Assembly: GCF_030272615.1 (NCBI RefSeq)
Contig: NC_081409.1
Coordinates: 911,922,340 to 911,986,339, forward strand
Source of the DNA: Cryptomeria japonica
Lineage: Eukaryota > Streptophyta > Pinopsida > Cupressales > Cupressaceae
Length of the DNA stretch: 64,000 nt
Direction: 5' to 3'
The notes below the pieces were generated by a model, which saw only the letters and a program-made list of their open reading frames with translations, ran no database searches and was not told the origin of the DNA. The number at the start of each line of letters is the position of its first letter. The first letter of the stretch is position 1. Of this stretch, positions 10,662-24,032 are shown one piece after another. The position numbers were made by a program, and so were the translations under genes.

Positions 10662-12716
10662 AATAACCATGTTTTTGTTTAATTTTCCTTAGATACACTA
10701 GAGCCCTCTTGAAATGAAACAAAATTTCATAAACTTGTAAGTTATTTTGCACGACCATGACCTATATATGTAAACCTTGGGGAAACTTAATTTTCTTTTA
10801 GGAGAGGTGGAGTCCTTATAATATTTACTCAAAATGGGGTGTGCCATACCATACATTAATGAATGACTGCTAGGAGGGTTTATCAAAATGTTGAAAGACC
10901 AATTTACGTTGGTACTAGCCAAAGTAGTTCATATCTAATTGGATGGATCCAAAGTCTCATTGTGAAATAATGGGCAGGAAGATACATATAAATGCAAGTG
11001 ATCATATGCATCATCACATTTGTTATACCACTTAATTTTTTCTACATCTATAATAGACTCTTTCTCTATACCCATACTAATTGAATGAATAATCCATTGT
11101 TTCTTAATGGAATTAACCTTCTAAATTTCTATTCATTGTAATATATATAGTAAGAAGAGGAATTAACAACTAATCCGTAGTGTAGAAAGAAAATGCAAGA
11201 ATACACAAAAAGAATATAACATAATGTAACTCTCTATTACTAAATGATGCATTGACTCCCCTCAACAAATATAGAGTTTGGCACTTTATTTTAGTATAAT
11301 TTACAATGAAAAGATTAGGTTGTGATTATTTTTAGTTTAAAAAAGGATAACCATACTAAAAGTACAAATTAAGTTTCTCGATAAGAACTAGAGCATAGCA
11401 TAATGTTTAAAGAATAACAATGAAAAAAATTGTTACAAAAGAAACACACATTTGTGAAAGTTATAAGAATTTCATGCCCCCAAAATATGACTAATAAATG
11501 ATTTTTTGATAAAACTAAAATATTGAAAAATTGGAAAGTAAATTTCTAAAAAATGATATAGACATGTAACTAAGAAAAAAATAGCTTAAAGAAAAATGTA
11601 GACCTTAAAAAGGCCTTTGAATGATTGAGCAATGAGCAACTAAAGTTGAAGTGCCAAAGATAAAACTCCAATGAAAAAGGGCCCCACAAATTGAATAGGA
11701 TGATAATGTTAACAACCTAGCAGGTGGTCTAGTTAATAGTCCATATGCATCATGTTGATGACTTTAATGAGCATACAACCATGACATTAATGATATAGTG
11801 GTTTGTGTGGCAAGTGGCATGGTAAATTATTATAGAGGATGTTGGAAGGTAGGTCTTAAGACATATAAATCCCTTAATCAAAGATGATCTATTAGTACAA
11901 CTCGGGAGATTAGTGTGTACAATGGTACTATTTAGGGAATATTCCTAATGTCAACACCTAGTACAATGCAAGTAGGCAATATCCACTGACAACTTTGATT
12001 GGTAAGTCGCTTAGCTGGTTGAGGGGCAACTAGGGCTATCACAATTAAGAGTGGTAGAAATGTTCAATAACACTATAGTGAAAGATATGAACCCTATGGT
12101 TGTATGGTCATAATGATCAATGTTGGAGAAAAAAAGCAACACACTCTAGTCCACAAGCTAAAAAAATTTAAAAAGTTAAATATAATCTTAAGGTTTGATG
12201 TGTCATTGAATGTAATTGTATAGTTGATTTTGGCTAGGACCCTCTAAAATTTGATCCACCTATAAAAATAAATTAAGAAAACACATGTATAAAACTTGGA
12301 TAAATGTCAACCTTTCATTATCTATTAAAAGAAGAAAAAAAATTCTATTCTAATTTTATTGAATCTCTTAGACATAATGAGGCTACCCAAAAGGTTACAT
12401 AGTGTACTAAAAAATAGTTCATACCCAAATTTTTTTTTTAAATGAGATCCATTAGAAACTTAAAAACTTAGTGACCTACCTTTGATGCCATGGCTTTGAT
12501 ACCATGTTAGATTTTTTTAAAAATAATGAAGAACTAAGAATGACAAAATTCAAATGCTTAGCTAGATTATATTCACTTTTTTGCATCCGCACAAGACTCC
12601 AATGCCTAAAATTGGACTTGTCTTTACTATGTCTAAATATGTTTGATTTGAATACATTGCTCTAAACCATGGATTATTGCATGATTGATGACTATGTATG
12701 AATAGTGCATCGATAT
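10662..12716. other. AT-rich sequence, nothing recognised
   Basis: No coding sequence, terminal repeats or tandem arrays were recognised between the end of the LTR element and the second copy of the dispersed repeat. Confidence 0.5.
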
Positions 12717-13240
12717 TATTTGATGGTTTTATTTCTTCGTCAATAACAACCATATAACTCACATATTCATGCTATAGGCAATTTTATGTTTTCTCAATCT
12801 CCTTATATGAATACTTGTATCTACATGAAATTAAGCTTCACTATTCTAAACTTTCCATATTTTACTTGATAATTTAAGTCATGATTTTCTACATTAATTT
12901 TAAATTATGTTGAAATTATTTTTTTATCTCTAGGAATCTTTAAAACTCTATTTTGTTTACTAGATATTTTAATTTGAGGCATAAAAAATAGGAAAATATG
13001 AAAACATGAATATTGAAATTGATTATATTGTAAAAGTAACACAAAAAGGAGATTTTTATAAAAAAAAAGTTGTCAATTTGGAGAAGATTTTATGTAACGA
13101 AATGTGTCATATAACTTCGATACAATAATTTGATGCTGGAATTGGGGGAGAACACAACAAACTTATTGGGGAACTTATTTCACACAATTGCTACATGAAA
13201 AACACGACTTTGAAAAGAGTTTTCTATTAAGAGAAAGTTT
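12717..13240 (+). repeat. Unclassified dispersed repeat, copy B
   Basis: A diverged second copy of 3280-3850 in the same orientation, slightly shorter through deletions. Neither copy has recognisable ends. Confidence 0.55.
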
Positions 13241-13679
13241 ATGAAAATAGATGACTATGAAAATAGATGACTGTATGATCTAAATGCATTTATCTAGTAA
13301 CAAACCTACTAATTCATTAATTAAAAAACACCCTATACCTTTTATCTATAGAAAATATTATGAAGTTATTTGATTTTTGTTTGCAAAAAAGAATAGAAGG
13401 TGAAAATTCTAACATGTATATAAGCTTTTAAATTTAATTAAAATATTCAAGGTGGGTGACAACATGAGGAGGGTAAACCCTTATTGAACAACATAAATTT
13501 ATTTATTAGATCAATCTAAAAGCTAATGTGGGCACCAAGAATAGGTCAACCCATATGAATAACATTTAATTTAATTCCAAGAATAGGCCGGCCCAAATGA
13601 ATATCATTTAGTTTAATTACATTAGTTCTATTTGTATTTAATGTAGCTGGCCACCATACATTTAAATATATCTTGCTTT

Positions 13680-14960
13680 TCCTCATCTATTCCCTCCCCC
13701 CGCCACACACACACATCTCCTTATATAAGATCTTCATTGCTCCAGGATTACATTCTCTAAATGAATGATCCTCATATATATCTTCTATTCATGTAAGTTG
13801 GCATCAATGACAATTAATGCACCTTTGACATCAATGATAATCAATTGCAACTATATTTGGAGGCTCGGGTGATGCACTCCTTGCATTTGAGATGTTGAAG
13901 ATTTGGTTTATCGGAGAAATTACTGTTTCTTTAATATGGCATGGTATTATTACTAATCTATTGTACTCCACATCTACATTACCATGTTTGTAAAATGTTA
14001 TATTGAATTTAATTCAATTGACGCAAAATAATTTTATTATATTTTGTACTTGTATTTACTAATACTTCAGTGAATTTTGTTTGATGTATTTACCTTATAA
14101 AGAAATGTGAGTATATTATGGAAAGAATGCCAACCTAGAAAGAAGAGGAATTTAAAAGATTGCTTATTGGACCGACCTAGAAAGAAGAGGTGCAATGTGT
14201 ATGTAAGGGGCAAATCACTTGGAGTTACTTCATAAAGGTTTTCATTGAATAAAATTCCCATTCATCGTAGGTCTAGAGCAAACCTTAGAAGAAGATCTAA
14301 GGCGCATGTATGCGAAAATTGAAGGAGAATTATTACAAACCTAAGAGTATAATTAGAAGTAGAATTATTGCAGCCCTAAGTGTAGACTATGGAGATGAAT
14401 TATTGTAAAATTATTAGTAGACTTTGAAAGTGAATTGGTGCAAATCTAAGAGTGGACTATGTAGGTGAATTAGTGCAAGATCTTGAGTAGAAACATTACT
14501 TATTTGTTGATATATTTTGAGCAAATTTGAGAGCTTATTAAAGCAGATCTTGAAGATACTTGGAGCAACCATTTAAGGCATATTTGTAGTAAATTTAAGA
14601 AGACCTAATTCCTGTCAATAGAGGTTGATGTCTCTAATTAAAAGAGATTGGTGTCTCTTGCTTGGTTGTTGCTTGATTATGGGGATTGGTGTCTCTACTG
14701 GGTTCGTGCTCATAGGTCATCTAGAGGGGATTGACGTCTCTTGTAGGTTGGTGACTACAAAGATTGTGATAATTTTCTAAGATAAGCAATATTTTTATAT
14801 GGATTTCTCGTGCAATGGTTTCCACATAAATCATGTGATCTTGTTCTCTTAATTTCTTGTTCTTGCATCTATGTTACTATTGTGAATGATTAAGTTTTGA
14901 AGTGTTGCATTTGTATCTAATAAAGTTTTGAAAAGTATAGGATTGTTGTTATGTCTGTTG
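13680..14960 (+). mobile_element. Probable LTR fragment (Copia-like U5), ends not found
   Basis: A TATA box (CTTATATAAG, 13720-13729) is followed by a stretch rich in short degenerate repeats. There are five units of about 35-55 bp opening GAATTATTGCA or similar (about 14325-14490), then three copies of GGGGATTGGTGTCTCT (about 14643-14745). The sequence GGTTTCCACATAAAT at about 14819 resembles the U5 end of many plant Copia LTRs. No TG/CA ends, target duplication or internal region were identified. Confidence 0.4.
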
Positions 14961-16080
14961 ACTCCCCCTCTAAATATAACTAAGTGCTCTTCAACCACAA
15001 ACCAAAAATCCCCCACACACCTTCCATAAGGAAGTGGTCCTACCCTTCATGGGGGTAGAAAATTAAGTGAATCCAATGATCACTACATGCCTTCAAAGAG
15101 ATAGTGTTGTATTCTAAATTACAAACAATCTATCATACAACTCTAGATACCCTCTAGCTGAGTATGATCTATTTGATTGTTTTGTATCAAAATAGACATT
15201 GTGAACCTAAAATACAAGTAGTGGTTTTGCATTACGTTGGCCAAAGATTCTAAAATTAAATAAAACATTTCAAAAATTATAAACATGTGTCACATGTTCA
15301 CGCACCTCTTTCTCAAACTAGTTAACAACAATGTTTCACATTTGGGTTTGCAACTTGGTTTGAATAACAAAAATCATATCCATTTTTATCAAGATATATC
15401 TTTAAGGTTCATAACATACTTGATTCAACCACTTTCATATTCATCTAATCCAAATCCAGACAATAATCGTATATTTCAACTATAGGCATTGATGTCTTAA
15501 TTGTATAATAAATGTTCTAACTTTTTCCCGATGTAATAAGAACATAAGTTTACATAAGCATTTGTCCATACATACATACATACATACATACATACTTACT
15601 TACTTACTTACTTACTTACGCACACACACACACACATAGATACATAAGGCTTTTAACAAAAATAATAGTGCCACTTAGAATGGTAATCATATCAACACAT
15701 ATATATACACTTTGTATACATATGCATAGATATGAGTACATAGACAATATTTTCTTCATATTGATATTCTTAAATTTACTTGAAATGACAACATAATTTG
15801 AACATTGGAATTTTGAAGAAAATCCAATCTTCAAGCATTCAACCTATATACATATTCATCAAATTACTATAGTACCCAAAGAATATACACTATCATTCAC
15901 AAACACAATACTGAGCTCCCAAATTTTCCTTCAAACCATACACCACTAATAGAATTCATAAGGAATATCAATTGAGATTAAATCATAGTTGATCCTTCTA
16001 TAAAATTTATTGCATACAAACCTTAAAAGATAATAATCCTTTCTCTAATGATCTATGTATGCAATAATAATAGTTACAGG
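14961..16080. other. AT-rich sequence with one microsatellite
   Basis: No gene was recognised. A compound microsatellite of (CATA)n, (CTTA)n and (CA)n occupies about 15565-15637. Confidence 0.5.
15565..15637. repeat. Compound microsatellite
   Basis: Runs of CATA, then CTTA, then CA follow one another without interruption. Confidence 0.9.
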
Positions 16081-16359
16081 CTCAAGGTAGAGGTCCTACT
16101 ATTGGATTTAAAGAAACTGCAAGGCTCAAGCATAATCAAGATTGATGACAAACCTACTTTAGGCAAGATGGTGATTTGAAGAATTCAAACAATGATCAAC
16201 GAAGAAAGGATATGCAAGGATGGAGATGATAAACTAAGACAATGTGTGCTTTTGGATCAGATGAATTCTAGTTTGGGATTGATCACATCCTTGATTAAGG
16301 GAATGTAAGAGGTAATCCAAAAACCCCTAGGAGATGAATTTCATTCTTTTTGGATAGCA

Positions 16360-16990
16360 AAAATTTAGGGAATTCAATTGTAGATTTAAAAGAGAGGTTT
16401 TTTGTCAAATGGGGAGGGGACTAGTTGGCAATGGTAAAAACTAGGAATTGGTGTGATAAAAAAAAGGGAACAAATGTCCAATTAAAATCATTGCCTAATG
16501 AATTTTTCTTGGTGTAATGTCCGTCGGGGCTAGTGAAATGGAAAATATAAAACAATGGTCCTTTCATGATGGATGGAATAGGGATCTATATGAAGGATTG
16601 GGAACCAAATTTTGATCCCTCAAAGTAGAAAATAGAGGAGATCCCATCTTGGATCAGGCTTTATAATCTCCCCTTTGAATATTGGGAGGAGAATATTTTG
16701 AAGGAAATCAAGGATAAATTGAGAGCCTTATTAAAGTAGGTCAAAAGATGGTGGATAGATGTATTTTAGAATTTTTGTTAAGATTTTTCTCTACCCCCAC
16801 TCCCGATAGAAGTAGAAATAATAATTGATTAAATAATTTGGAGGTAAAAGATTGGAAGGGAGGACACCCAAGTAGTAGTGTGTCCTAAGTGTTGATCCAA
16901 AGGGCATGAGGGAAAGGAGTTCCTAAAATCTTGTGGACATTAGAAAGAGATGGACATGGCTACGAGTTTGGAGGATCTCCAAAACCATGA
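16360..16990 (+). pseudogene. LINE ORF1 remnant (DUF4283 and zinc-knuckle trace)
   Basis: Near 16560-16720 the translation reads as the core of DUF4283: GPFMMDGIGIY, a WEPNFDPSK segment, then PSWIRLYNLPFEYW. This is the conserved pattern of plant L1 ORF1 and related gag-like proteins, which bind nucleic acid. About 140 bp downstream a CPKC...GHEGKE segment suggests a decayed CCHC knuckle. Several stops interrupt the frame. Confidence 0.65.
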
Positions 16991-17879
16991 TAGTGAGGCC
17001 CAAAGAGTTTTAAGAGGATATTATTCTCAAAGCAAATTATCTCCCTAGGAGAAATAGAGCAAGAGGAAGATAAAGATTTCAAGTAGCAAGTGAACTCTAA
17101 GGATAATATTTACCAAGTAGTAGGTGATGAAGTGGTAAAAGGGTAACTGAAACAATGGTGGAACCATTATTAGGAGACATGAGTGTATCTTTCAAAAAAA
17201 CAACGATAGTGGCTAAGCCTAATGAGACAACATTGACATACCATATTTTGTGTGAAGAAGGGGTGGAGATGGTTAAATAAGTGGGTCTTGTTGGACATTG
17301 TTGCTGCTAGGATATGTTGTTGTCATTGATGTCAACATATTCCTGTGATTTATTGCTCCGGTGGTTGCAAATTGGTTTATTGGATCATGATTCAGTATAT
17401 GGAGTATTTCTAGTATCATTATATCTTTTTGTATTGGTTTTAGTGATCAAGGAGCTTAATTGGTCATATCATATGATCCAGTTTACAGTTTGGTTCTTCT
17501 GATCAATTCTTTGTAGAGTTCGGCATTTCCTCTAGTATATTCTAGTTAAGGATTGAGAGAGTAGAAATACAAAACTAGCTGAACTATTGGATAAAGGATT
17601 CAAGCTTATAAGTAATAACTTGGAATTTTTTGTGGAGTGCATGATCATGGTTTGTGCTCTAAATCCAAAGAGGAGAGTGATTGTGGAGAAGAGGAAGGAG
17701 AGATACTAGAGGAAAGATCAATAGAACAATCACAATCTAAAATGACAAAAATTGAATACGAATCAAAAGAGTAAGAAGGGTTAGAAAACTAATAAGAATA
17801 AGCTAGAAATAGAAGGAAATGCCAAAGGTCAAATAAAATTGAGGTTTGGGAAGGAGATTTTCCTTCTCAAAGAGAAATG

Positions 17880-18570
17880 GAGGTCTTAACATGGAACTAA
17901 CAAATGGTCTCATGATAAAGTGCCAAATTGACCAAACTAAGTAGATGTTGTGTTGTTACAAGAGACAAAATGGAGTGAAAAAGAAAGTAGGGAGAGGCTT
18001 AAGAATTGAAGACAAGGGGAAGGAGTTTTTGTGGGTGATCATGGAGATTTGGGAGGTTTAGATTTTCTCTGGAATCCAAGCAAGTTGGTTGGAGAACTGG
18101 TGGAAGTAAATCAAAACTAGTAGTTGATTAAGCTAAAAGTATTACAAATGAATGAAATCTTTTAGGTGGTCAATGTATTTGGATGTATCTCAACTATGAG
18201 CAAAAGGGAAGTGCGGCAAAAACTAACTACAAAATTACAAAATCTGCAAGGAGAAAATATTCTAGTAGCGGAGGACTTTAATGCCACCCTAAACAATACT
18301 AAAAAATGGGGGGCATGTCCTATTTGTCTCAAGTTAACCTAGATTTTCAAAATTTGTTGGATAGAATCATTTGAGGGATATTTAGCCGAAAAATGGTATT
18401 TTCACTTGGACCAATAGGAGAAAAGGTTTCACCAATATTGTAGATTGCAGAGAGGTTGGATAGATTCCTAATTGTAGGAGACTGGGATAGTTTAGTGATT
18501 TCTCATGATGTGTGCATTTTTCTATTTACAAGTCCAGATCATTACTTTGTGTAGCTGCAATTCACTCCTG
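17880..18570 (+). pseudogene. LINE ORF2 endonuclease remnant
   Basis: Fragments in more than one frame match an apurinic-type endonuclease: MEVLTWN at the start, then LLQETKW (catalytic Glu), later VVNVFG and an EDFNATL segment (from the usual GDFN). A stop lies within the first motif and many more follow. The C-terminal linker continues at 18697-18957 (KIWNESHFK ... RPKQEYAKILAREETFQRKKSREVW), typical of the region between endonuclease and RT. Confidence 0.7.
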
Positions 18571-19379
18571 ATAGGCTCCTATGTGGTTGAGAGAAAAAAT
18601 CTTGTAGGAGCTGGTTGGTGGATGGAGTGAAGTGAGGGTCAATCATAACTCCTAGTTATTTTTGTTACCTAAGAAATTAAATCATGTGAAAACAAATTGA
18701 AGATATGGAATGAATCTCATTTCAAAACCATCTTTGAGGAGAAAGAGAGATTTGAAAAAGAATTTGTAGATTTGAATGAATTATTATTGAGAAATGTATG
18801 TGCTGATGATTTTGAATTAAAAAAGAGGCCAAAGCAAGAATATGCAAAAATCCTAGCTAGAGAGGAAACCTTTCAGAGGAAAAAATCAAGAGAGGTGTGG
18901 TATCCATGTGTGATTCCTATCAAGTCCCACCCCCAACAGCTAACTTTAGTTCAATGACAACAACTAACTTTAGTTCAACGACAACACCTACTACTCTAAG
19001 GGGGTGGTTGGGAGAACTGATCCCCTACAATTTGGTTGGTAGGAAAGGGTGGGAGGATAATTGGCTAGGGGGTTGTCCTAGCGAGTTGCTTGCCTTTAGC
19101 ATAGTAGGAGGCTCACCCTAAAATTTGGTTGGGATTTATTAATGGCAATGTGCATGAGGGCCTAATAACTAATAGGAGCATGAATGTGATTACTAAAATT
19201 ACAAAGGTTGATAGCAGAATAGCATAAACTACAAAATAAATCAACAAAGAAACAATGAGTTTCTTTAAGAATTTACTGAACAAAGTTAATTTGACAAACG
19301 AGGAAGAGAAGGAAAATGTATTGACCATTATGCCAACAATAATCGGGGCTTATCAAAATGAGAAATTACTCATGGAGGT

Positions 19380-20700
19380 TACTTTGGAATAAGTTAAGAA
19401 AGTCACCTTCTACCTCAACCTAGACAAGGCTTGGATGCCAGATGGATTTCCAATGGGCTTCTCCAAAACAATTTGGGACATCATTGGTTTGAACCTCTTT
19501 ATAACTATAGAAGAATCTCGAGAGACAACTATTCTGGAAGTGAATAATCATACTATTTTGGTCTTGATCCTGAAGAAGAAAGAAGCCAACTTGGTGATTG
19601 GCTACAAGCCTATTGCACTTGTAATACGGTTTATGAGATTATCACAATATTGATGGCTAACGGATTGAAAGGTGTTATGGTATATATCATTTCAAAAATC
19701 CAAAGTGGATTTTCTCCAGGGAGATCCATAGTGGAAGGTATTATAGTAGCACACAAAGAAATCCACATGACAAGAAAGTCTATAGCAATAAGTGTGATCA
19801 TAAAACCACATATTTTGAAAGCTTATGACCAAGTTGACCAGCAATTCCTACTAGAAGTGTTGAGTAGGTTTGGGTTCAATAAAAGATGGGTTCAATGGAT
19901 TAGTAGTTGTATCTTAGGTCCTAAGATTTCAAGTTTGGTCAATAGGTCCCTTCAAGGTTTCTTTTCATCTAATAAAGGGCTAAGGAAAGAAGATCCCCCT
20001 TTCCTTTTTCTCATAATGGCTGAAGCCTTGGAGAGAAGCATCAATGCAAAAAGGAGGCCAGGAGGTGGCTCCTGGGGTTGAGGCAATGACACACCAACAA
20101 TTTGTAGACTACACATTGTTGTTTGGAAAGACATGTAGGCGAGAAGCTACAGTGATAAGATCCCTCTTGGACTCTAATTATAGGGCATTTGGACAAAGCA
20201 TCAATTGGAGAAAATCATAGGTATTCTTTCTCAACCCCCAAACAAGTTTTCAAAGAGACATAGCGAGGATTTTGGATCTTTGAGTTGTCAATTTGCGGGA
20301 AAGATTTTTGGGGATGCCCTTGTTTGCTAGGATAAATAAGAAATGCATTTGGGAGCCTTTGATAAAGAATTGTAGAAATGAGATGAAAATTTAGAAAGAG
20401 AAATGACCAACTTCAACTAGGAGGATACCAACACTTAAATAACAATCCACATATACTCAATGTCTTGTATGGAGTTGCCAAGATCAATGGAAGATATATT
20501 AGTGCAAATTATGAGAAGATTTTTTTGGAGTGACACATTAGATAAATGAAAATTCCCTCTCATTCCTTGGGATAAAATATGTTCCCTAAATGAGGTGGGA
20601 AGGATGGGGATTAGACAAATGTTAATTATGAATTTGGCTACGGGAGCCAAATTGGCTTCAAACTTGTATTCTAAAGGTGAGCAGAAATGGGATAAATCCT
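19380..20700 (+). pseudogene. LINE ORF2 reverse transcriptase remnant
   Basis: Recognisable blocks are MPDGFPMGF and LVLILKKKEAN (about 19435-19590), IQSGFSPGRSI (about 19695), an AYDQVDQQFLLEVLSRFGF block (about 19820) and FLIMAEALERSI. In a different frame THQQFVDYTLLFG (about 20090-20125) follows, then NWRKS and FLGMPLF. The catalytic FADD motif has become FVDY, so the second aspartate is lost. With the frameshifts and stops this copy cannot be active. Confidence 0.75.
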
Positions 20701-21639
20701 TAGATAGAAATACCTAGACTCTGATCTCCCAATCTAGACTATCATAGTTGGGGACCCTCCCCAATGATTCACTGTTTGAAATTTCATTTTGGATTACAAC
20801 GATATTATAATACCAAACATACAACTTGAGATGTGAAGGACAGGAGAAGCACAACCTTTTGGCAGGATTCATGGAAGGGATATGCACCATTGGCCAATAG
20901 ACATGACTTGAGAACTATTAGGACATAGATAATAAGAGTTTGGGGAAGCAAGGTAAGGGATTATTTGGATATAAATTACATAGTGGAGTTGGCGTTCATT
21001 CCAAGAGATTAACGCTCCAGAGGAGCATAAAGAAGAGCTCAAAAAGATCTTTTGGGACAAAGTGATAGTCCTATCAAATGAAGAGGATAAAATCAAATGA
21101 TGTGGATTGAAGTTTGGGGACTATAGCGTAAAGATTGGCTATAAGATTAAGGAAGCTACGATTAATAAGTAAAATTGACAGCTTCATTTGTTTTGGAACC
21201 AAGCATGCCTCCCTAAGGTTGGAAGTGCATCTTATGCAAAGAGGTCAAGGAATTTGCTAATCACCTTCTCCTCACATGGAAGTATTTAATGTCCAAATTG
21301 AATTGATAAAGACCAATTCTCCAAGATATCAAATATTGGTTCCTTATGTGGCCCAGACATAAAGAAGGATTTGTTTGCTAGTTTATGGTTTGTTTCACCA
21401 TTGAGAATTATATGAGAGATTTGGAAGGAATGCAACAAGAATATTTTCTAGGACAAGGAGATGTGTAGGGAAGCTCTACTTGGAAAAATAGAAATGTTGA
21501 TTGTAGAATTGGTTAACAACACTACAAGAAAATTGAACTTGAGTAAAAATATATTCACAGATTAGGATGACAAGATGATAAAAAAATTCCTTGGTCTAAA
21601 GATTCCCCCATTCACGGGGCTCAAAAGGTTGATCTTCCT

Positions 21640-22068
21640 TTGAATATGAGATTAGGAGTAATTTCAACTATGCTCGAGGTAGGGTGGATGAAAGTTAATT
21701 TTGATTGTTCTTTGAAGGGCAATCCTAGAAATAGTAGGGTAGGTTGTGTCGCTAGGGTTCACAATGGAAAAGTGTTAAGCAAGAAAAGGGAATCCCTAGG
21801 AGTAATGACAAATAATGATACAAAATTTTGCATTGCTCTCCTAGGACTAAAATGTGGTGAACTAAAAGTAAAGTGTTTGAATTTTGAAGGAAACTCTCTC
21901 ATCGTTGTCAATGTGATTCGTCAAAAAATGACATCCAATTGGAAATTCAACAAGTGGCTGAAATTGATGTGGGAGTTGATAGGAAAATTTGGTGAGTTCA
22001 AAATAACACATGTTTTTCATGAGGGGAATGAGATGGTTGATGATTTGGCCAAATTGGTGGTGGGATAG
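21640..22068 (+). pseudogene. LINE C-terminal RNase H domain
   Basis: An open stretch of 142 codons reads as a plant L1 RNase H (RVT_3) domain: GWMKVNFDCSLKGNPRNS (first catalytic Asp), TNNDTKFCIALL (usually a Glu near AE, here altered), FEGNSLIVVNVI (Asp replaced by Asn in GDS) and a C-terminal THVFHEGNEMVDDLAK. Two of the usual acidic residues look substituted. Although it is open, it is the tail of a dead LINE. Confidence 0.75.
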
Positions 22069-22458
22069 GAGTTGTTAGCTTAGTCATCGTGAGAGTGGAG
22101 GTAATTTAGCCTTTTTTATCACGATGTTAGCATCATCATACTTCCTTAATAATGGGTATATGAGGTGATTGGGGTGTAAGCAAAATGAATGCTGGTTTAC
22201 TATTTTCAAGAGAAAAGCGTGTGAATGGATTGGCGATGGCGAATGTGAGGATTTATTTTGAGATTGGCAGCAAAGATGGAAGGCATTGTTTTTTTGGAGT
22301 GACAACATGACATGGATACCCTTCTAAGGCTTACCCACAAATTGCGAAATGGCCTTCCTGGTTGAGATGACTAATAAAAGGCTAAAATGCATTTTTAAGT
22401 TGAACCACGACCTCAATTCATTTGGTGAAGGTCATTTTGGGGAATGAATTTATGAATT

Positions 22459-22902
22459 TTGGCCATAGACATAAGGTTCAATACAAATGTCTCAACCATA
22501 TTTCTAGCTATGGTCATATATGTAGGAGAGTCGAAGGACATGACAATAAAGATGTACAAAAAGTTGATAAGGAGCAATTTCTTGGGGGAATTAGAGGGTG
22601 TCTTGGAGAGTGTTGTCCCTAGTGTGGGAATGCCTCTACCAAAAGATGATTATGTTATCAAGCAAAGGGGTCAAGAAGAAGACAAATATACACTAAATTT
22701 TTTTACTGACCTATCCCTCCTTTCCACAAGGAGAAAGGTCGTGGAGAGGAGCGTGCATTTTATGAAGCAACTGCTTGATTTGGCAGAACGAGAGTTAGGA
22801 TGGTTGCATGTTTTCATGATGGATGTTATGATTCATCATATTATTGCATCAACACTTGTAGAACTTATCTTAAGAGCATTAAATCATCAATCAAAGATAT
22901 AA
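22459..22902 (+). CDS. Unrecognised ORF of 147 codons
   Basis: I do not recognise this protein. It has an acidic middle, a hydrophobic stretch near the C-terminus and no motif I can name. It lies 390 bp after the LINE RNase H domain, and overlapping frames are also partly open. It could be a chance ORF, part of the LINE 3' region or a fragment of another element. No start context or splice evidence supports it as a gene. Confidence 0.2.
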   Translation: MAIDIRFNTNVSTIFLAMVIYVGESKDMTIKMYKKLIRSNFLGELEGVLESVVPSVGMPLPKDDYVIKQRGQEEDKYTLNFFTDLSLLSTRRKVVERSVHFMKQLLDLAERELGWLHVFMMDVMIHHIIASTLVELILRALNHQSKI

Positions 22903-23845
22903 TCATTTTATTTTAGCACTTCATTTCAACATTTCTTTAATGTAGTGGAAATGGGGTTCATTAGTGTCAACATGCAAACTAGATGGAAATCAAACCCAAT
23001 CCCATCGATTACATTGGAGAACCACCAATTAGGCCCAACTTTAGTCCCTTAAGAGAGCTAGGCACTTTGAGTAGTTGTTCTCTTATGATTGATTATGATT
23101 GGATAACAATTTTGTTGTGAAAATGCAAGAACTAGACTAAATGGTGCAAAATTGACAATGATAAACAAATATAGACAAATACATATGTGAGAATCAACTG
23201 AGATGAACATAATGAGAAATGAGATACAATGATGAACCTACATCTGAAATTTGAGCTCAAAATGGTTGGACATTGTGGCTAGGCACCATAGTCTTGATAC
23301 GAAGCCTTGCCTCCTCAAATAGCTCATTTAGATTGCTCACCTTCAAATTGTTTTCATAGGGTGTACGCATATCCTTATATGTTGCACATTCAAATATCAA
23401 AAGAGGGAGTGCAAAGGGGGGAGGTGGGTTGCAATGGATGTGCTTAGTTTACTTGTTTTGGAAACAATTGGCATTGAACATGTTTGGTTTCTACTAGATT
23501 CATTATTTAATTTTGGAATGACAATGAAATTATATAAAAAAAAGAAGTTTTAAGTATTGCAAAGAGTATTAGATTGATTAAATTGTTTTTTCCACATTGT
23601 TAAATGACTATTGTTAAAAATAGGGTTAATGCTCATGACCAACATAATGAAATTAGTCGGAATAACTCAAATAAAGTTGTAAAATTCGCAACATAGATAA
23701 AGTTGATCACCATTCCCTTCTAGCTTGTCCTAACCTTTAACATTATGATAAGCAAATTCACTCGATTTTATAACTCAAATAATATTCAAGAACAAGATGC
23801 ATATCACCAATTTATTTGGGTGCCTTCATTATGGTATTGTAAAGA

Positions 23846-23846
23846 A

Positions 23847-23887
<41 letters not shown>

Positions 23888-23888
23888 G
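23846..23888. repeat. (TC)n(TA)n microsatellite
   Basis: About eight TC units run directly into about ten TA units. Confidence 0.9.
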
Positions 23889-24032
23889 GTCACCACCTTT
23901 CATCTATTTCTTGATATTGAAAAAGGAGGACTAGGATAAGAATATTGAGAGCATCCACAAAGGAAACACTTTCATCCAATGAGAGTTAAATGGGAAGGAT
24001 GAAAATGACAAGTGTGACTCCTATCCAAAGAA

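Larger units (their letters stand above)
16080..22080 (+). mobile_element. Old L1-type LINE remnant
   Basis: Successive fragments on the plus strand give the standard plant L1 order: ORF1 with DUF4283 and a zinc-knuckle trace, then endonuclease, reverse transcriptase and RNase H. All are riddled with stops and frameshifts. Outer ends, poly-A tail and target duplication were not found, so the limits are approximate. Sequence at about 17285-17545 does not fit the LINE and may be a small insertion. Confidence 0.8.
22081..24032. other. Sequence downstream of the LINE, mostly unassigned
   Basis: It holds a 147-codon ORF (22459-22902, listed separately) and a (TC)n(TA)n microsatellite at about 23846-23888. 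No other coding sequence or element was recognised. Confidence 0.45.

Noticed and set aside
17285-17545. A complete small LTR or MITE inside the first LINE
   Set aside because: The sequence does not fit the LINE and starts with TGTTGTTGTCATTG, but no matching end or target duplication could be found.
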